Assembly (NCBI GenBank): GCA_017163975.1
Contig: JAFFSR010000309.1
Location: 186,001 to 250,000, forward strand
DNA length: 64,000 nucleotides
Direction: 5' to 3'
From: Anastatus disparis
Taxonomy: Eukaryota > Arthropoda > Insecta > Hymenoptera > Eupelmidae
Positions 10,651-24,900 of this stretch are shown here, piece after piece. The translations under genes and the position numbers were made by a program. The notes under the pieces are model-generated. The model was not told the origin of the DNA. It made no database searches and saw nothing but the letters and a program-made list of their open reading frames with translations. Position 1 is the first letter of the stretch, and every line of letters begins with the position of its first letter.

Positions 10651-13600
10651 TTAAGATAGAAGTTTTAAATTTGTTTGTTTATTTTTTACAAAAATACATT
10701 CGACAATAATTTAGTTTTCCTGTCAAAGATGAATTAGTATTTATAGAACGAATTATGTTAAGTGAAAATTAGATGTTAAAATGTAGATTTGGGTTGCAAT
10801 TTTTAGAAAAGTAATATAACCCAAAAATACATTTAAAAGAGAATGTGTACCTCGAAGTTCAAGTACATTGACATCTCATCAGATAATCAATATTGATCGC
10901 AATCAGTTATCAAAGATTACTTGGTTCGGAATAAGATTCCAATATTACGGACTTACCACGTTTAGGAGTAAGAATTAGAATCGTGAGTTTATAGATATTC
11001 GGAGTTTAGGAAAATTTGTATCAGTAAATATAATATTTTGGAAGCAATAAAATGCAAAACTATCGATAAACATCTGATTTTTCGTGAATTAATCTTCCCG
11101 GAGGGGTAGATAAATTTAGTATAGGTGTGATCTTGGGAACGCGTTCGGATCCCAAAATCCCATTCTAACATGTGTTGCAAATAAATACCGGGAAATCCTT
11201 AACCATACTTGTTTTTCTTTTTTTTTACGAAAAACTATGTAATATAGTAGGATAAGATATTAAAAAAGTTTTAAATGAGAAACTGAAAGTGCTGATTTAT
11301 AGCAATAATGACGGCATTAGCAACATTATCAAAATTAAATTATTTAGCAAAACGTTAGGAGATTCTTCGAAGGGTTATGTTTAAATAATTACATGAGAGA
11401 ATTTAGTAATTTTAATTTAAATAAATCCACGGATGTTTGGCTCGTTTCCGAGATTTAACGGTTTACACCGTGATCGGAATTTTCGACGAATGGTCAAAAA
11501 ATCGATACAAAGCTGGTCAATAGTTTTATATTTTGTATTATTAGTAGAATTTTAGAAAGGTTTAAAAAATTAGAAAAAAATAAATGCCACACTTTTTAAA
11601 AAAAATTTTCTTTTGATAGGAAGTTAATGTTTAGGAAATATTAGAAATTAATTTAGGAAGTTATTATGAGCCACATTTGGTTTTATCTACATTTAGTTTT
11701 AAGAAATATTGTTTAGATGTTTTTCCGGTGCTTTTACAATCCGGAGAAATTTAACAGAATTTTAACGAAGAATGATTTTAATTATTTAATCGCAATTTCA
11801 TAAGCGGGTTGAAGGTTAAATTATTATTCCCAAAGTGTATATACACAGGGAGTAATTTTGCATTAACGAAATGAGTTCAAGAATTTAGAAACAATTAGTG
11901 ATTAAAATCCAAAGATAGTATAGGGGGACACAAAATGGTTATTTTGTGGTTTAGGGCATAAATATTTCAAAGTGAAAATGTTTTAAACCAGGGTTATAAT
12001 TTACAGGAATTTTATTTTTAGGAATAGTATCAAGATAGGATAAAAGAAAATGAGAGTGATGGTGATACATCGGTATAGCGTACAATACGACAAAAACTTC
12101 TTACATATGTTAGAAGCGTTGAAACTAATCTGTCGAATTCTCACAGGTTTCCAGCCTTCGAAAATTAGAATAGAGATAGAACTGATCAATAGTTTTATCT
12201 CATTTTAAATAAATTATTAAATTATTATAAAGGATAATTTAATATTTAGTTTTAATATGGAAATCAATTCTGCTTACTATGTTCGGTTACTGTGAGGTTA
12301 AGATCGACCGAATTACTTTTCGGGTTAATTTGCGCCGCTTGGATGAACGTATCATCATTGGGAATTAATGTGTTAAGACACGCAAATATTGAATTTAATT
12401 TGAATAAATTAAAAAATTTAAATATGGAAATTAATAGTTAATTTAAAAAAGATAAGTAATAATATATAATAAAAAAAAATTAATTAAAAAAAATTACCGT
12501 AGGACGCACGATAGTAGCGTATCCAGAGTATATATTATAAAATAACGAAAAATGATTTTACCTAGGTTTACCCTAGCACTGATTAAACTTGAATTCACCA
12601 AGTACTGTAGCACTAATATACTGTATAAATTATAAGTTGTAGTTGTATTTATTAACTAATATCACTAACAAAGTAATTAAACTGGTAGAGCACTGCTGCT
12701 AGAATTGCCGAAACAAGACTGATGCGCATTGTCTAGTTTGGTTAGTTTATATACGCCGGAGAGGTACCCTCTCTTTCGAGGTTTACCACCTTTGATATTT
12801 AAATCTGAGTCTATGTTTCTCCCCTCTTTAGCTACAGCTAAATTTTTGTGAACGTACTATTTTGTATCATCTTTTTTTTTCTTCGTTTTAAACTACATTA
12901 CTCGGAACTTGATATTTTACATTTACAGTCGTTCGTGTCGGAGTCACATTTTAGATAAAGTATGAAATTCAAACTTTGAAGCAAAATGATATTTTATTAA
13001 TTTAACTTATCGTGAGAAAGAATCTAAATTAGTTCTTAAAAGAAATGATTTTACTTGTTTTACGTAGTGAATTTTATTTCTGCTTTATTATATTTTTGAA
13101 ATTATTAATTCTTAAGTAATTATTGATTGTTACTATCTTGAACCTTTAGTACAAGATTCATTTATTATCTGTTTTTATAACGCTTGAATATAACTAACCT
13201 ATGACATCGTGTATCCGGCTTCAGCCCCATACGGTGACGTTAGATACCCCGTTGTCCTTAACCTAATGTATGTATGATTTGTGCAGTTCCTTTGATTCAT
13301 TACACTTTCTTTTTTGTTATTTGTAGTAGTTTTCATATTCTTTTTATTATTCATTTTTATTTTATCGTAGTATATTTTTATATTTCATATTCGCAAAATT
13401 ACACCACGGTCCTCCCTATAAGTTCAAATTTTTCGCATTTCATATTCGTAACCCTGAAATGGATACTTTGGGCAATTACCGACAACTAAGTAAATTTGGC
13501 TTCCACCCTTAATACAGGATGTTAAATTTCCCAAAGTTTTTCGATGGTTGCCTCAGTAAACCGGTTTCGCGTAAAAACCGTATGTGTATTCCCCCCTTTT

Positions 13601-16321
13601 ATGTTATGGTATATCCCTCATATTTTCATTTCATGTTATTTTTATTTTTATTAGACACGGACCTTAACAAAAAGCATCCGGTTATATATCTTCATAACGT
13701 GACCTTAACAAAAAGCGTCCGTATGGAATTCATTTTATTCATTTTCAATTCGTATTTTTCAATTTCTTATTCATCTGTATTATTTCTTTTCCTTTTATTT
13801 CGCATTATACTCGAGTCGCACATTTAGTATTGGCTAAACACAGTTGCTTTTAACGTATTGCATGGTGATCAGTCATGCCCTCTAAGCCATCGTGTGTGGA
13901 CCATCTTTCCACTACCATGAAAGCCAATTGTTTTCCCTAATCTAGCTTACTAACTGCAGTTATCTAGGTACCTATTAATTTTTCATTTTTTTTTTTTAAT
14001 TTTACATAAAATAAAGCAGCTGTTACGTTAATTTGTTTACAAAATTTAATTATGTAATCAACAAAAAGAAATTAAACAACAAAACCGAAATCATGGTTAT
14101 ATATCCGCCAGCAGATATGCAATTTTTTTTAAACTACAATTGAAAAATACTACTATATTTCAATATGTTCGATGAAAATTTAATTTTTAGTGATTCCGCC
14201 CCAATTTTATAGAACTGTTAGTTGTGTGGGTATTCGGATAGTGGAAAAAGGTAAACTACTAGGATTATAAAATTCTTTAGTTATATTGGGATGCATACTA
14301 ATTCAAGTATGAATACCTTCCATAGTTTGAAGTTATAATTTCCGGTACGTAGTTGTTGGTGTTAACTCTATCTGAGAACAATGAAAATCTAGTTACAGTA
14401 TGCGTATTGGAATATATTTAAATATAAGTATAAGTAACTAGCAATTTGTTATTTGTGTTTTATTTACGAGAATTTTATATTTGAATTCACAGCGTCCGTT
14501 ACTTCCTCAAATTTTAAACTTTTCATCGAAAGGTTATAAATTTTAAATTGTATGAAGCTTTTTATTATGATATTCCGGCTTTACTATAGTTCTTTTATTT
14601 AAAGGTAATCTCTATTTTATTCTTAGTATGCTGAGGCAATACGTGCAACAGTTTTCAGCTAAGTTTCAGTTTAATTCTCAGCATTTTATAAATACCGTTA
14701 CATTGTTTTACATTTCCAAAATATCATATTTAAGCGCAATATTAGCTTAGAGTTTATATGTAATTTTTCGAAAGAGCAAGAGCTTAAATGTCATATATAA
14801 TGTTACTAGAAATTTTAGAATGCTGAGACAAAAGCGTGTGACAATTTTTGTTATATTAAGTTACACAATTCACATTTTAAATTTTATCTGTTAATTTATA
14901 AAAGCAGGAATTTAAGAATTTAAATTTTGCAATTAAATTCATTAGTGAACCCAAAAATTGTATTGACTACAAAGTTTTAAATTTAGTCTATTATCAATGT
15001 TTTATTAAAGCTTAATTAAAATGTAATAGTCAAAAATGGAGACAAATTAAATTTTATTCATTTATTAATGTTACTAAAAATGATTCAGTATCGGTACAAT
15101 CTCGGTTTAAGCATTAACTTTTTTAATTCAACTTTAACTTATTTAGGCTAAATGTAAGATTCACCAATAAACAATAATGTCTTAGTTTTATTATTTATTA
15201 GTATTGCAAGGTACTGTATTCATTTTAAAGATTTTTATATTTTTATTATTAAATACACGGTTTTCAGGGTTTTATAGCAATAAATTATTTAATTATGGTT
15301 TCATTTGTGAGAGCTAAAGTTTTTACTGGATCGTTAATTAAATTAATAAGTTTAGAATACATTTTTATATTCATAATTTAATCTAAGATTTTTTTTTAGT
15401 ATTAAATAAAACACTATTTTTCTTTGTTTATTTCGGTGCTAGAGTTGATTCAAAATTAAATGTTATACAATTCGTAGCCATAACAATGAGAAAGAAAAGA
15501 AAAAAAAATTTTTTGGTAGAAGAATGATATTTATATTAAAATCATTACAAGCCTAAAATAGTTCAAAAATTAATTTCACCTGTAAAACGAAATTTTAAGG
15601 ATAGAGTAAATGTATAGGAATGTAACTTTACGTAATTGTTTAGAATTATTAATATTCTATGTTGTTTTTAGACAAATTAAACGACCCGATTAATTATCCG
15701 AATTGTTTTAATTTTCTTTGATGGAAAGAAAAATTTATCTACGTTATTTATGTGCGTTAAATTAACTAGTTATGAAAAATAGGGAAAAATTATTTTAAAT
15801 GAAAAGTATTAAGTGATCTATTGATTTCGTAATAGTATTATCTTATGTGTTACCATGGGTATACAAGTTATCCAGTTAGCATTGATCCTCGATCCTGTTG
15901 ACCGATTATCCACAGCGTTTAGGTCGGTAACTTACCGTTCCGTAATGGTAACCTCGCCGGTATGATAACGAGAATTAGTTTTCTGTTCCACGCCATCATT
16001 GGTAAAAGATCACGACAGATCGACAATAAATACCATACGGTAATGTATTTTTTTAGATTGGTTATACTTTTAGATGGATTTATTTTACTTGCGTGTTTAT
16101 ATAAGAAAAATTCTCGTTTACCACAAACGTTATTTGTGTTATCCGATTAAATAATTTTAGAAGCGTTTATTTTGTATAAGGTTTTAGTTTGCCAAACGAT
16201 TGATATTATAGTTAACTCAAACGAAATTTGTTATTTAAGTTTCTATTGTCTTAAAGTTTAGTTGTTAATTGCTTTTGTCTGTGTTATTTTTTTTATGGTT
16301 ATTTTTCTTCCTAATGTTTTT
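10651..16321. other. AT-rich stretch without a recognisable gene
   Basis: Only short chance ORFs. The one local pattern seen is a 20-bp direct repeat, ACCTTAACAAAAAGC(A/G)TCCG, at about 13660 and 13700. A GC-richer patch at 12680-12860 and another at 15840-15960 match nothing I know. Confidence 0.5.
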
Positions 16322-16631
16322 TTAACCCTTTCAGAACCAATGTACATTACAATGTACATTGACATTTTTTGGTTTTTTTGAAATTGTGCAAAAGTGGCTT
16401 CAAATTTTGTAAAAAAAAATATGTGTATTAGATTGAAGTGGACTATTTCCGATCTCAAACTGAGGGCCTAAGTTATTATATCTTTGATAGAAACTGAGAA
16501 AACTTGAAAAGAGAAAAAAAAAAAAAAATATTTTTTATCGCAAAATTGCTTAATAAATGAACACTTATCATCGCTAAATGGTTATCAGAACTTTTCATGA
16601 TGAAATAATAATTCCGTTCTGAAAGGGTTAG
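16322..16631. mobile_element. piggyBac-type MITE, 302 bp
   Basis: The element 16326-16627 has perfect 12-bp terminal inverted repeats, CCCTTTCAGAAC and GTTCTGAAAGGG. It is preceded by TTAA (16322-16325) and followed by TTAG (16628-16631), i.e. a TTAA target duplication with one mutated base. TTAA targets and CCC...GGG ends are the signature of piggyBac-group elements. There is no transposase inside; the interior is AT-rich with a small GTACATTACAATGTAC palindrome just inside the left end. Confidence 0.75.
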
Positions 16632-18699
16632 AAGGTCGATTTAGATTCTAATATTTATTGTTATTTATTATTTCGTTCAATAAAAAAAAATTCTGGATAT
16701 TTGTAACGCAAGCTGTGACTTCAAATTGAGAGCAACATTCTATACTGTTTTTCGTTATTCAGCATTAGTTATGATTCAGTAACAAATTACTAGTTAGGCA
16801 AATCAATAGTAATTTTGTATTATTAATTAATTATTTAGCGTGTAAAACTACATGCGAGTTAGCATGTAGGTTATTAGTTTAGTTATTAGAGTGAACCTCT
16901 TTGACTAAAATTTAATATAACATTTTATCTAAGCAATAATCAGGTTTTTTTTTTATATAAAAAAAATTTTTACTGATGTCTACCACGAGTACATACGATC
17001 TCGCATGTAATTTTCTTGTTATTGCTTATAAATTAATTATTGTACTTCTATTTAATATTAAAACTCCCTCTTTTCTCTTTTATACTTTGTTTAAGAAAAT
17101 ATTAAGTTTGTATCTGCATTAGGCTTTTTACGTTTTTATTTAAATTTTCTTTTTCTTGCATTAGATTTTCTTTCGCGAAGGCTTTGGTTGATGACGCATG
17201 TTCGTCACGATAAGATTTATGGGTAGTTTTAAGCTTATGTGTTTTTTTTTTTGCTTTTGGAAAGTTTGAATTCAATGGAAAACATGTAGTTGAAATATTA
17301 AAATTATTTTCAATAGTTTTACAATTTTAGTAATGTCATTAAAAGGTTTTATTACACGTGACTTGCATACTGGTCATTTTATCAAAACCCTCAAGCAAAG
17401 GTAACACGCTTGGGGAATCCCTTAGTCTATTCGCTTTTCTACACACCTAAAACTATTTAGTCGTGCATCTGGGCGCAATATATTAAATTATAACTGATTT
17501 TTCTCTTAGTAATTTTCGTAACTTGAAATTATTATTTAAAACTCTATTAAGCTTTTTAAGTATAATCCTGCTTAGATGGTTTTATCAATTTTCCCGTTGC
17601 CCCTGTTACATTCTTTTCTCACGGCTCTGCATCGCGCCTCACACGTGCAAGCAAGATCCCTTATGGTTAGGCAAAAATATTTAATTAAGCTGACGTTATT
17701 TTCGTTTTAAAGTTTTAGCTGAGATATTGTTTTTAGGAATTTTATTTCAGAATTTATTAACCAAGTGTGCCTTATCATTTAGTTAGAAGCTAGTAGTGTA
17801 TGATTTCGTGGGATGCAAACACTATCGGTTTTTATTTCATTTAGTAATATTAGATTACTTTCGCCGTTTTTTTTATTACAGCATTTAAAATTTTTACTTT
17901 ATCTTGAATATTAATTTTCAAAATTTAATGTAGCATATATTTAGCGGTAATAACTTTAAAGTTAATTTGAACTTTTGTTAATGGTTTTGGTTTTCTGATA
18001 TTATTCGATTTTATTTGAAATATTTTTTAAAAGAAAATTGATTTAAACGAAGCTAAACTTCAAGGTTGTTAAACTTTAAGTCTGTTGGTTGAAATTTGAA
18101 ATCATCTTAATAAAATTTTATATGTAAGTATTTGTTTTGGGAGAAAGTTAAAAAAAAAATTTTTAAAGACTACTAGGTTTTTAAGATAGTGCAGAAATTT
18201 CACTTTTATTACTGTTATTTCTATAATTGTTCTTTTAAAATATGTTCTACACGTGATGGTTGAGCTCTCCCATGACATTCGCAGCACGCAGTACTACAGT
18301 TATTTACTTACGCGTAAACAATACAATATATTTTATTATCCCGAAAAAGAAAATTCTACGAACATCGCAAAGAAGAGAAAAATTTTAGAAAGTTGAATGA
18401 ATACCTTTTGTATTTTTTGAAAAAATTTTAATGCATGTTGAAATTAGAATAAGTGTAGATGCAAAAAAAAAAAATGGTCATGAGATGTTGGGAACTGAAT
18501 CTTAAAGTGCTGTTTACAAAAAACAAGAAATTTTCTCTACTTAGTATTTTTACAAAATTATTAACGATAACAATTATATTTATTAATTAATTTTAGATTT
18601 TAAATTACGGGAAAAAGATGATATAAAAAAAATTTTAATGCGATGTTTGTAACGGGGAATATATTTAAACAAACAAAATCAAATATATTTGTGGGCTTT

Positions 18700-18726
18700 C
18701 ATGTGTACTTTCTTTAAGTACACATG
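18700..18726. other. Perfect 11-bp hairpin
   Basis: CATGTGTACTT (18700-18710), loop TCTTT, AAGTACACATG (18716-18726). A second interrupted inverted repeat (GATCAGC...GCTGATC) follows at about 18763-18790. Role unknown; possibly a transposon end. Confidence 0.5.
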
Positions 18727-19771
18727 CACTTACCGTTAAGTAACTGATTCTCGGTTTATAGTCGATCAGCCTACTTTATTACAGCTGATCTGCTTCGACT
18801 ATCTATTACTGACGAGAAAATCAATTGAACAATATTTAATACTATTGTAGAACTTTGCTTAGAAGTTCTGCCTCCCGGACGTCTGGTACGACGAAACCCA
18901 CGGCGTGTACCCGAGAACTCCATTAAATACCGTTGATCAAGAGAGAGTGTACTATGTTCAACATATACATATAAAAAGAAGACACGATCTTAATTGGCAA
19001 TAAATAATGTTAGGCAATCATCAAGAATTACTTTAACTTTACTTTACTTTATTATAAGCACTAAATAAATTTAATACAAGGAAATAAAATTATAAAAATA
19101 TTAATTCGCAAGTAAGACTGGATAAATTTAATTATGAGAAACAACTGAGAATATAAGCTAATCTATACTACCTAACACCGGCGCACACGACGGTCTTCAT
19201 CGCCACGTGTACATCGTAAATACATATTAGAAATATCGCACTAGTCTGTAGACTTACATTTTTCATGAGTCGATGCGTGTAGAGCCTTCTCACAGTTGCC
19301 TTCACGTAACGAACAACCCAGGGTATGGATTAAAGCGGCACCGTAGCTGCGGTGCAGCCTACTGTCCTTCTCGCTCTTACTAAAAGGCCAATCAACTTCT
19401 CGCTTGACGCTGCAGTGGACACACTTAACCCTGGCTTTCAAGAAAAAGATGACCACGAAGAATCGGCACTTCTCACGAGTAATTCCACTGTACTTGAAAG
19501 GCAATTAACACGATTCACAAGTGAATTAATTTCCTTGACAAGTCTCAACAGAGGAAAAATAGCTGACGCTCGAGCACAAACAACTTGTCAAGATGGCAGC
19601 CTAACTCTGTCTACCCGACCCGTTCGCTTTCCTCTCTTACCTAAGTCTACCCGTCATGCATTGCGCGCGCTTCTTTCTACAGTCATCCATCTAAACCACT
19701 GACACAGACTCTCTCTGTCTCACTCTTATACTCGCAAAGCATCGAAACATACGTTGTACTGTGCGACTAAC

Positions 19772-19832
19772 AACGAGGACAGATATATGCGCATACTATC
19801 ACACAGTATACGCGTAATTCGCTATCCTCGTT
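19772..19832. other. Long imperfect hairpin (61 nt)
   Basis: The arms AACGAGGACAGATATATGCG... and its near complement ending CTATCCTCGTT pair over about 26 positions with few mismatches around a 7-nt loop (ATCACAC). The size is miRNA-precursor-like, but a decayed transposon end is equally possible. No expression evidence can be read from DNA. Confidence 0.45.
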
Positions 19833-20290
19833 ACATGTTACATTAGATAATTTATTTTACATATTTGCATTTTTGACACAATTTATTTATTTAAATCGCT
19901 TATATGTATTTTATCTCAGTTTTATTACCGTTGAATGCAAGTGTACTTTACATTAGAATAATTATAGGAATAATCACAACTGATGTCAATTTAATTCTTA
20001 TACGATCAATATTGCTTAATATTTATTGTTTTGCTGTCAAATTAAAAAAAAAAATTTTATTCTATTGTCTCTAAAATATTAATTTTTTATTTTAGACTCA
20101 ATTATTTTAGACTAGGTTTACAAACTATTATTTAGGAGTTACTACGTTAAATTTCGAATTTTATTTAATTAAGTTTGTTTTAAATAATTAATTAGGTAAT
20201 AACGTAGAGTTAAATCTCTACGATGCATTACCAGTTAGTCATATTGGTTTAGCAAAATATGGACTAGTTTTTTACCTCCCTTATACTTCG

Positions 20291-20340
<50 letters not shown>
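20291..20340. repeat. (CT)n microsatellite
   Basis: About 25 uninterrupted CT units. The LINE begins directly after it, and its 3' end at 25371 is again followed by CTCTCTCT. Confidence 0.97.
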
Positions 20341-20341
<1 letters not shown>

Positions 20342-20763
20342 AGTAGAATCGCACACGTTGTTTCTTGCTCCGCTTATTTGGACTATTGAAACTGCATTTT
20401 TTGCCTGCGGGCTTTTTGTTTCAGACCCACTGCAAGCCAAAAATGCAGAGATTCATTCGATATATTAATCAAGGCATTTTGGAGTCTCTGCTACTTATTA
20501 TTATTCATTTCTTCTAAACGGATCATCTTTGAGGTTAACCACGTTTTCCAGATTCTGAGGTTATTTTTCGTGCTGCATTATTATCTCTTTACCATCAGAG
20601 CGACGAGTCTACATTATCCGGAGCGTTCACTGTTGGTACTTTCTTCACTCACCACCAATTTTTGTCGCTGAGTATACTGTTGCTGCAAGGTGAGTTTCCA
20701 TTGTATGATGTCGAACTGTGTGCTCTTTGATTATAGTGCTTTGCTCTGCTTGTAATTTGCCTA

Positions 20764-21939
20764 TTGCAAGATTGGATACTTCTTTACTTTGTACTAATTG
20801 TACGTCTATCTATCACACTAGGTGCTGTGATAGTACGTGGTTCATCTCTAGTTGTAATTGTTTGTTGTAAAGGCGAGAGATTAAGAAAGAGCAAACATAC
20901 CGACGGGGGTGTACGTTCGGTCGATACGGGAGATATAGTCTCTCCGCCTCCTCAGCCATTCGATATTAATTCATCCAATCAACGGTCTCTCAAGAGGGGC
21001 GTGGTTTCACTGCTCCACCCCCTCGAGCCTTCTCCTCGTCGACGCTGTTGTTCTGATACTGGCTCCTCCCCTTCATCCGTAGATAGCTGTATTGCTGTGG
21101 GCGGCAACTCGACGCAAGGCGTTACCTCTTTCTTAGTACGATTGGCTTCAGCTGAGCCTCATTGCTCGTACGACATGCCTACTCAGGATTCTTCTTCTGT
21201 TGATCCAAAGATTGTTCCAGAGTGGTTTCAGCCGTTTGCTAGGGACATGAACAATAAACTTGATCACCAAATCTCTGTTGGCAGTCAGTTGTTGTCGGAG
21301 GTTAGTGCTCTTAGGACTGAAGTGAGTGAGGTCAGACAGGCTTTTGCTGATCTTGAGAGGCGTTACCAGGCTCTTTCTGATCGTCTAGATGAGCATATTT
21401 CTTCGTGTTCTACGGCTGCTCCCTCTATTTTGCACGATTCCTACGAAGTGCTCTTCACAGGGATTCCTCTTTCTGTAACCCTCAGCAATGAAGAAATTGT
21501 CAAAGTAATCTTGGGGGCTCTTGGGCTTGGTAATAAGGAGACTTTTTTTCTGAATACTCGTGAGTGGCTTCCCCCTTTGCCTATTGAGATTGAACAGCTT
21601 GGTGGTTCGCAACTTAGAAATTTTCGCTCATTTGTGGGCAAATTCAGTTCTGATGCGGTTCGAGATTGTATCATTGAGGCATCGCCTAAACTACAAAATT
21701 TCTCTGTTTCAAGATTGTTCAATGTCGAAGGTAATAGCAAAGTTTTCGTCCGGCCAATTTAGCCAAAGCCAGTTTACTTACTTCTTAAAAAAGCTTTGGC
21801 TGTCTACAAAGATCTTAACTACCTTCGACCTATTGTTCGTAACCTTGTTGTCTGTATGCGTCCTACCAGAGACTCCGTCTTGGTACCTATAACTGATGAG
21901 GCTCAATTGGCAACCTTAAAGCCTTTAGCTAAAAAATAG
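20764..21939 (+). pseudogene. LINE ORF1 protein, one in-frame stop
   Basis: The frame is open from 20764 to a TAG at 21760-21762 and then, without any frame change, for another 58 sense codons to a TAG at 21937-21939. The part after the first stop (PKPVYLLLKKALAVYKDLNY, then a RPTRDSVLVPI-like end) looks like the normal conserved C-terminus of such ORF1 proteins, so the first stop is probably a point mutation. Residues 175-212 form a likely coiled coil (heptad-like Leu/Val/Ile), as in trimeric LINE ORF1 proteins. No CCHC knuckle is seen. The hydrophobic N-terminus is unusual; a better start may be Met138 (21175). The role in the family is RNA binding and RNP formation. Confidence 0.75.
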
Positions 21940-21960
21940 GGACTTCTTGGCTCCCTTGCA

Positions 21961-24900
21961 ATGAGCAAAAGCTCGCACTCTAATGTTTTAACCAGTTTTA
22001 TCTCAGATGATTCGTCTTTTCTAAATTCAAATTTCAATCTTACTTTAAACTCCATCTCTCCCATTGAGACTCCAAAGATCAAAGGGACTGAGTTTTTCCA
22101 GGGTATTAAAATTGCTCATGCTAATGTCAATCGGTTAAAAACCCACTTTTCTATTGTTGAGTCTTATATAACAGATAATATGATCGATATTTTTGCAGTC
22201 ACTGAAACGTTCCTGACTGAACTTGATAACAGTTCAATTATTTCTGTTGATCACTATAATTTTTATAGGTTAGACAGAGTGGGCAAAGTCGGTGGAGGTG
22301 TTGGTTTTTATACACGTGACTTCCTAAGAGTTAACATCTTATCCCATTCTGATCCTTTATTCAACAACACTGCTGAATTCATCATTGCTGAAATCTCGAT
22401 TGATTCTGAAAAACTTCTTTTTGCAGTCGTATACTTGCGGCCTAAGGCCCTTTTTCCAGATGAATTCTTTGAATCTCTCTCTAATATGCTTCCTTCATAC
22501 AAAAATGTAGTTATAACAGGAGATTTTAATATTAATCTTATGAACAGCAATTATACTGCTGATACTTTTCGCTCTACTGTTGATTCTTTTGCTCTTTTCC
22601 TTGTTCCGTCTGAGCCCACACATCATACTCTTACTGCAGAGTATTCCTCTCATACATGGATTGACTTATTCATTATTAATGACGAAAGTTCATTGCAGTC
22701 TTATAATAAGTCATCTGCTCCATTCGTTGCGGGTCATGACGTCATTAGTATATCGTTCAGAGCATTTAAACCTCAGAATACAAGTAGAAATTTTTTGTTT
22801 AGAGATTTCAAAAATTTAAACTGTGATATCCTAAATAATCTGGTTTCACAAAATCTCTCAATTAATTCGCAAGGGAGCCATAGTCTTTCTGACTGTAACC
22901 TCAACTCTTCTCATATTGATAATCTAGCTTCCAGGTTGTCATCTGTCCTTGTTTCGTCCTTTGATATATGTTCTCCACTTAAATCTTGTCAGCTTAATAT
23001 TAGGAAGAAACCTTGGGTTTCTGCTGATATTCGTAAAAAGATGCATGAACGTGATCGTGCTTATAAAGCTGCAGCTCGTTCTGGCTCCTCACTCGCTATT
23101 GCTCGCTATAGACGTCTTAGGGGTGAGGTTTCTAATTCATTGGATACAGCCAAAAACACATATATAGCTAATCGGTTATCTTCTTCTGCAAACTCGGCTA
23201 ACCGCTGGTCGATTCTTCATAAAATTGGACTTTCAAATAAAGTTCTACCATCACCACTCCAGTACTTTTCATCTAGGGCCCTTTTGACTCATTACACAGC
23301 TATCTCATCGCTTTCCTCTCCTCTAAATAACAATGAGATTAATGAGGTACTTGCTATCCCTCTTCGACATGATTTGCCAACTTTCGAGTTTACTCAGGTT
23401 GATCAATCGTTGGTCAAATCGATAATTAATCTTGCTTCGTCCAAATCAGTTGGACCTGATGGCTTATCAGCTGACATGTTAAAGTTTTCTCAGAATTCAC
23501 TTGTTCCTCATTTGACCGACTTGATAAACCTGTCCTTAGCATCTGGGTCCTTTCCTGCTTCTTGGAAGCGCGCTTATTTCTTACCATTGGCTAAGTCATC
23601 TAAGCTTGACTCTCTGTCTCAGACCCGTCCCATAGCTAAACTATGTGAGATTTCCAAGGTCTTGGAAAGGGTTGTTCATATTCAGCTTTATACTCACATT
23701 GAGTCACACTCTTTACTTAATAACTTGCAAACTGGTTTCCGTAAATCGAACAGTACACAGACAGCTCTTTTGAAACTCTTAGAAGATACTCGTTTGGCCA
23801 TTGACAAAAGAATGATTACATTACTACTTTTGTTCGATTTTTCAAAGGCGTTTGATACAGTGCCTCATGCAAGGCTCCTTCGTAAGCTTCGCTCTGTTAA
23901 CTGCTCTGATGCGGTTATCCGTTGGTTTGCATCCTATCTACGAGACAGAAGTTATGCTGTACCGGATGCGGAAGGTGCTGTTGGTGATTGGATGTCTTGT
24001 TCAGCTGGTGTTCCTCAGGGTAGTGTGTTGGGACCTCTGCTTTTTTCTGTTTATATCAATGACCTACCCCTGGTCCTAAATAATGCCCAGCACATTCTGT
24101 TTGCTGATGACCTTCAGGTTTACCATTCATTTCTTCCATCTATGCTAAATGAGGAAATCTCCTTTCTTAATCATGAGGTAGCTTCTGTGGTGAAATGGGC
24201 TAAAGACAACCATCTAACACTAGATCCATCTAAAATGCAAGCAATTTTCTTGGGTAGTGAGCAGTACATAGCTAGGATTGATTCTTCGACCTGTCCTTCT
24301 ATATTTGTAAATAATATTCCAATTCCTTATTCTAGTGTTGTGAAAAATCTTGGTGTTTGGATTACTAGCAACCCAAATTGGAACAAACAGGTTAATTCAT
24401 TCATAGATCGGATCTATGGTACTCTACAGTCACTTAAATTTCATAAACACGCTTTGTCCAAGTGTCTGAGAAAGGAATTGGTTGAAGCTCTTATTTTTCC
24501 TATTATTGATTACTGTTGCATTATCTATGATGATATTCCGCAAACCCTAAATATTAAACTCCGCAGAGCTTTAAATGCAGCTGTAAGGTTTGTCTTTGGC
24601 AACATAGGGAGATGTGAGAGGGTTACTCCCTTTCGTCTTGAACTGGGGTGGCTGTCTGTTCAAAACAGACGGTTATATTTTAAGGCAACGTTAGCTCACT
24701 CTGTTGTCACGTACCAAAATCCATCTTATTTGGCTTCTAAATTTCGTCGTGCGAACATTGACACAATTGTCAGATCTTCTTCAAGACTTCCACAAAGACT
24801 TTTGATTTGTCCAGATGTTCGTACTGCAGCGATGTTAAATTCTTTTGTGTATTCTTCATCTACATTTATCAATAATAATGTCGATTTATTTGTTGATTTT

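Larger units (their letters stand above)
16632..20290. other. AT-rich stretch without a recognisable gene, GC-richer at 19160-19860
   Basis: No coding family recognised. The GC-richer block 19160-19860 holds an open frame of 116 codons (19352-19702, plus) with no domain; its composition resembles LTR or promoter DNA. Two hairpins in this stretch are listed separately. Confidence 0.5.

Noticed and set aside
19352..19702. 116-codon ORF, plus strand
   Set aside because: No domain, no homologous feel, overlaps an opposite ORF; explained by the GC-richer composition of the block.
20764..21174. Hydrophobic N-terminus of LINE ORF1 as a signal peptide
   Set aside because: It is unlikely for an RNA-binding ORF1 protein; translation may start at Met138 (21175) instead.
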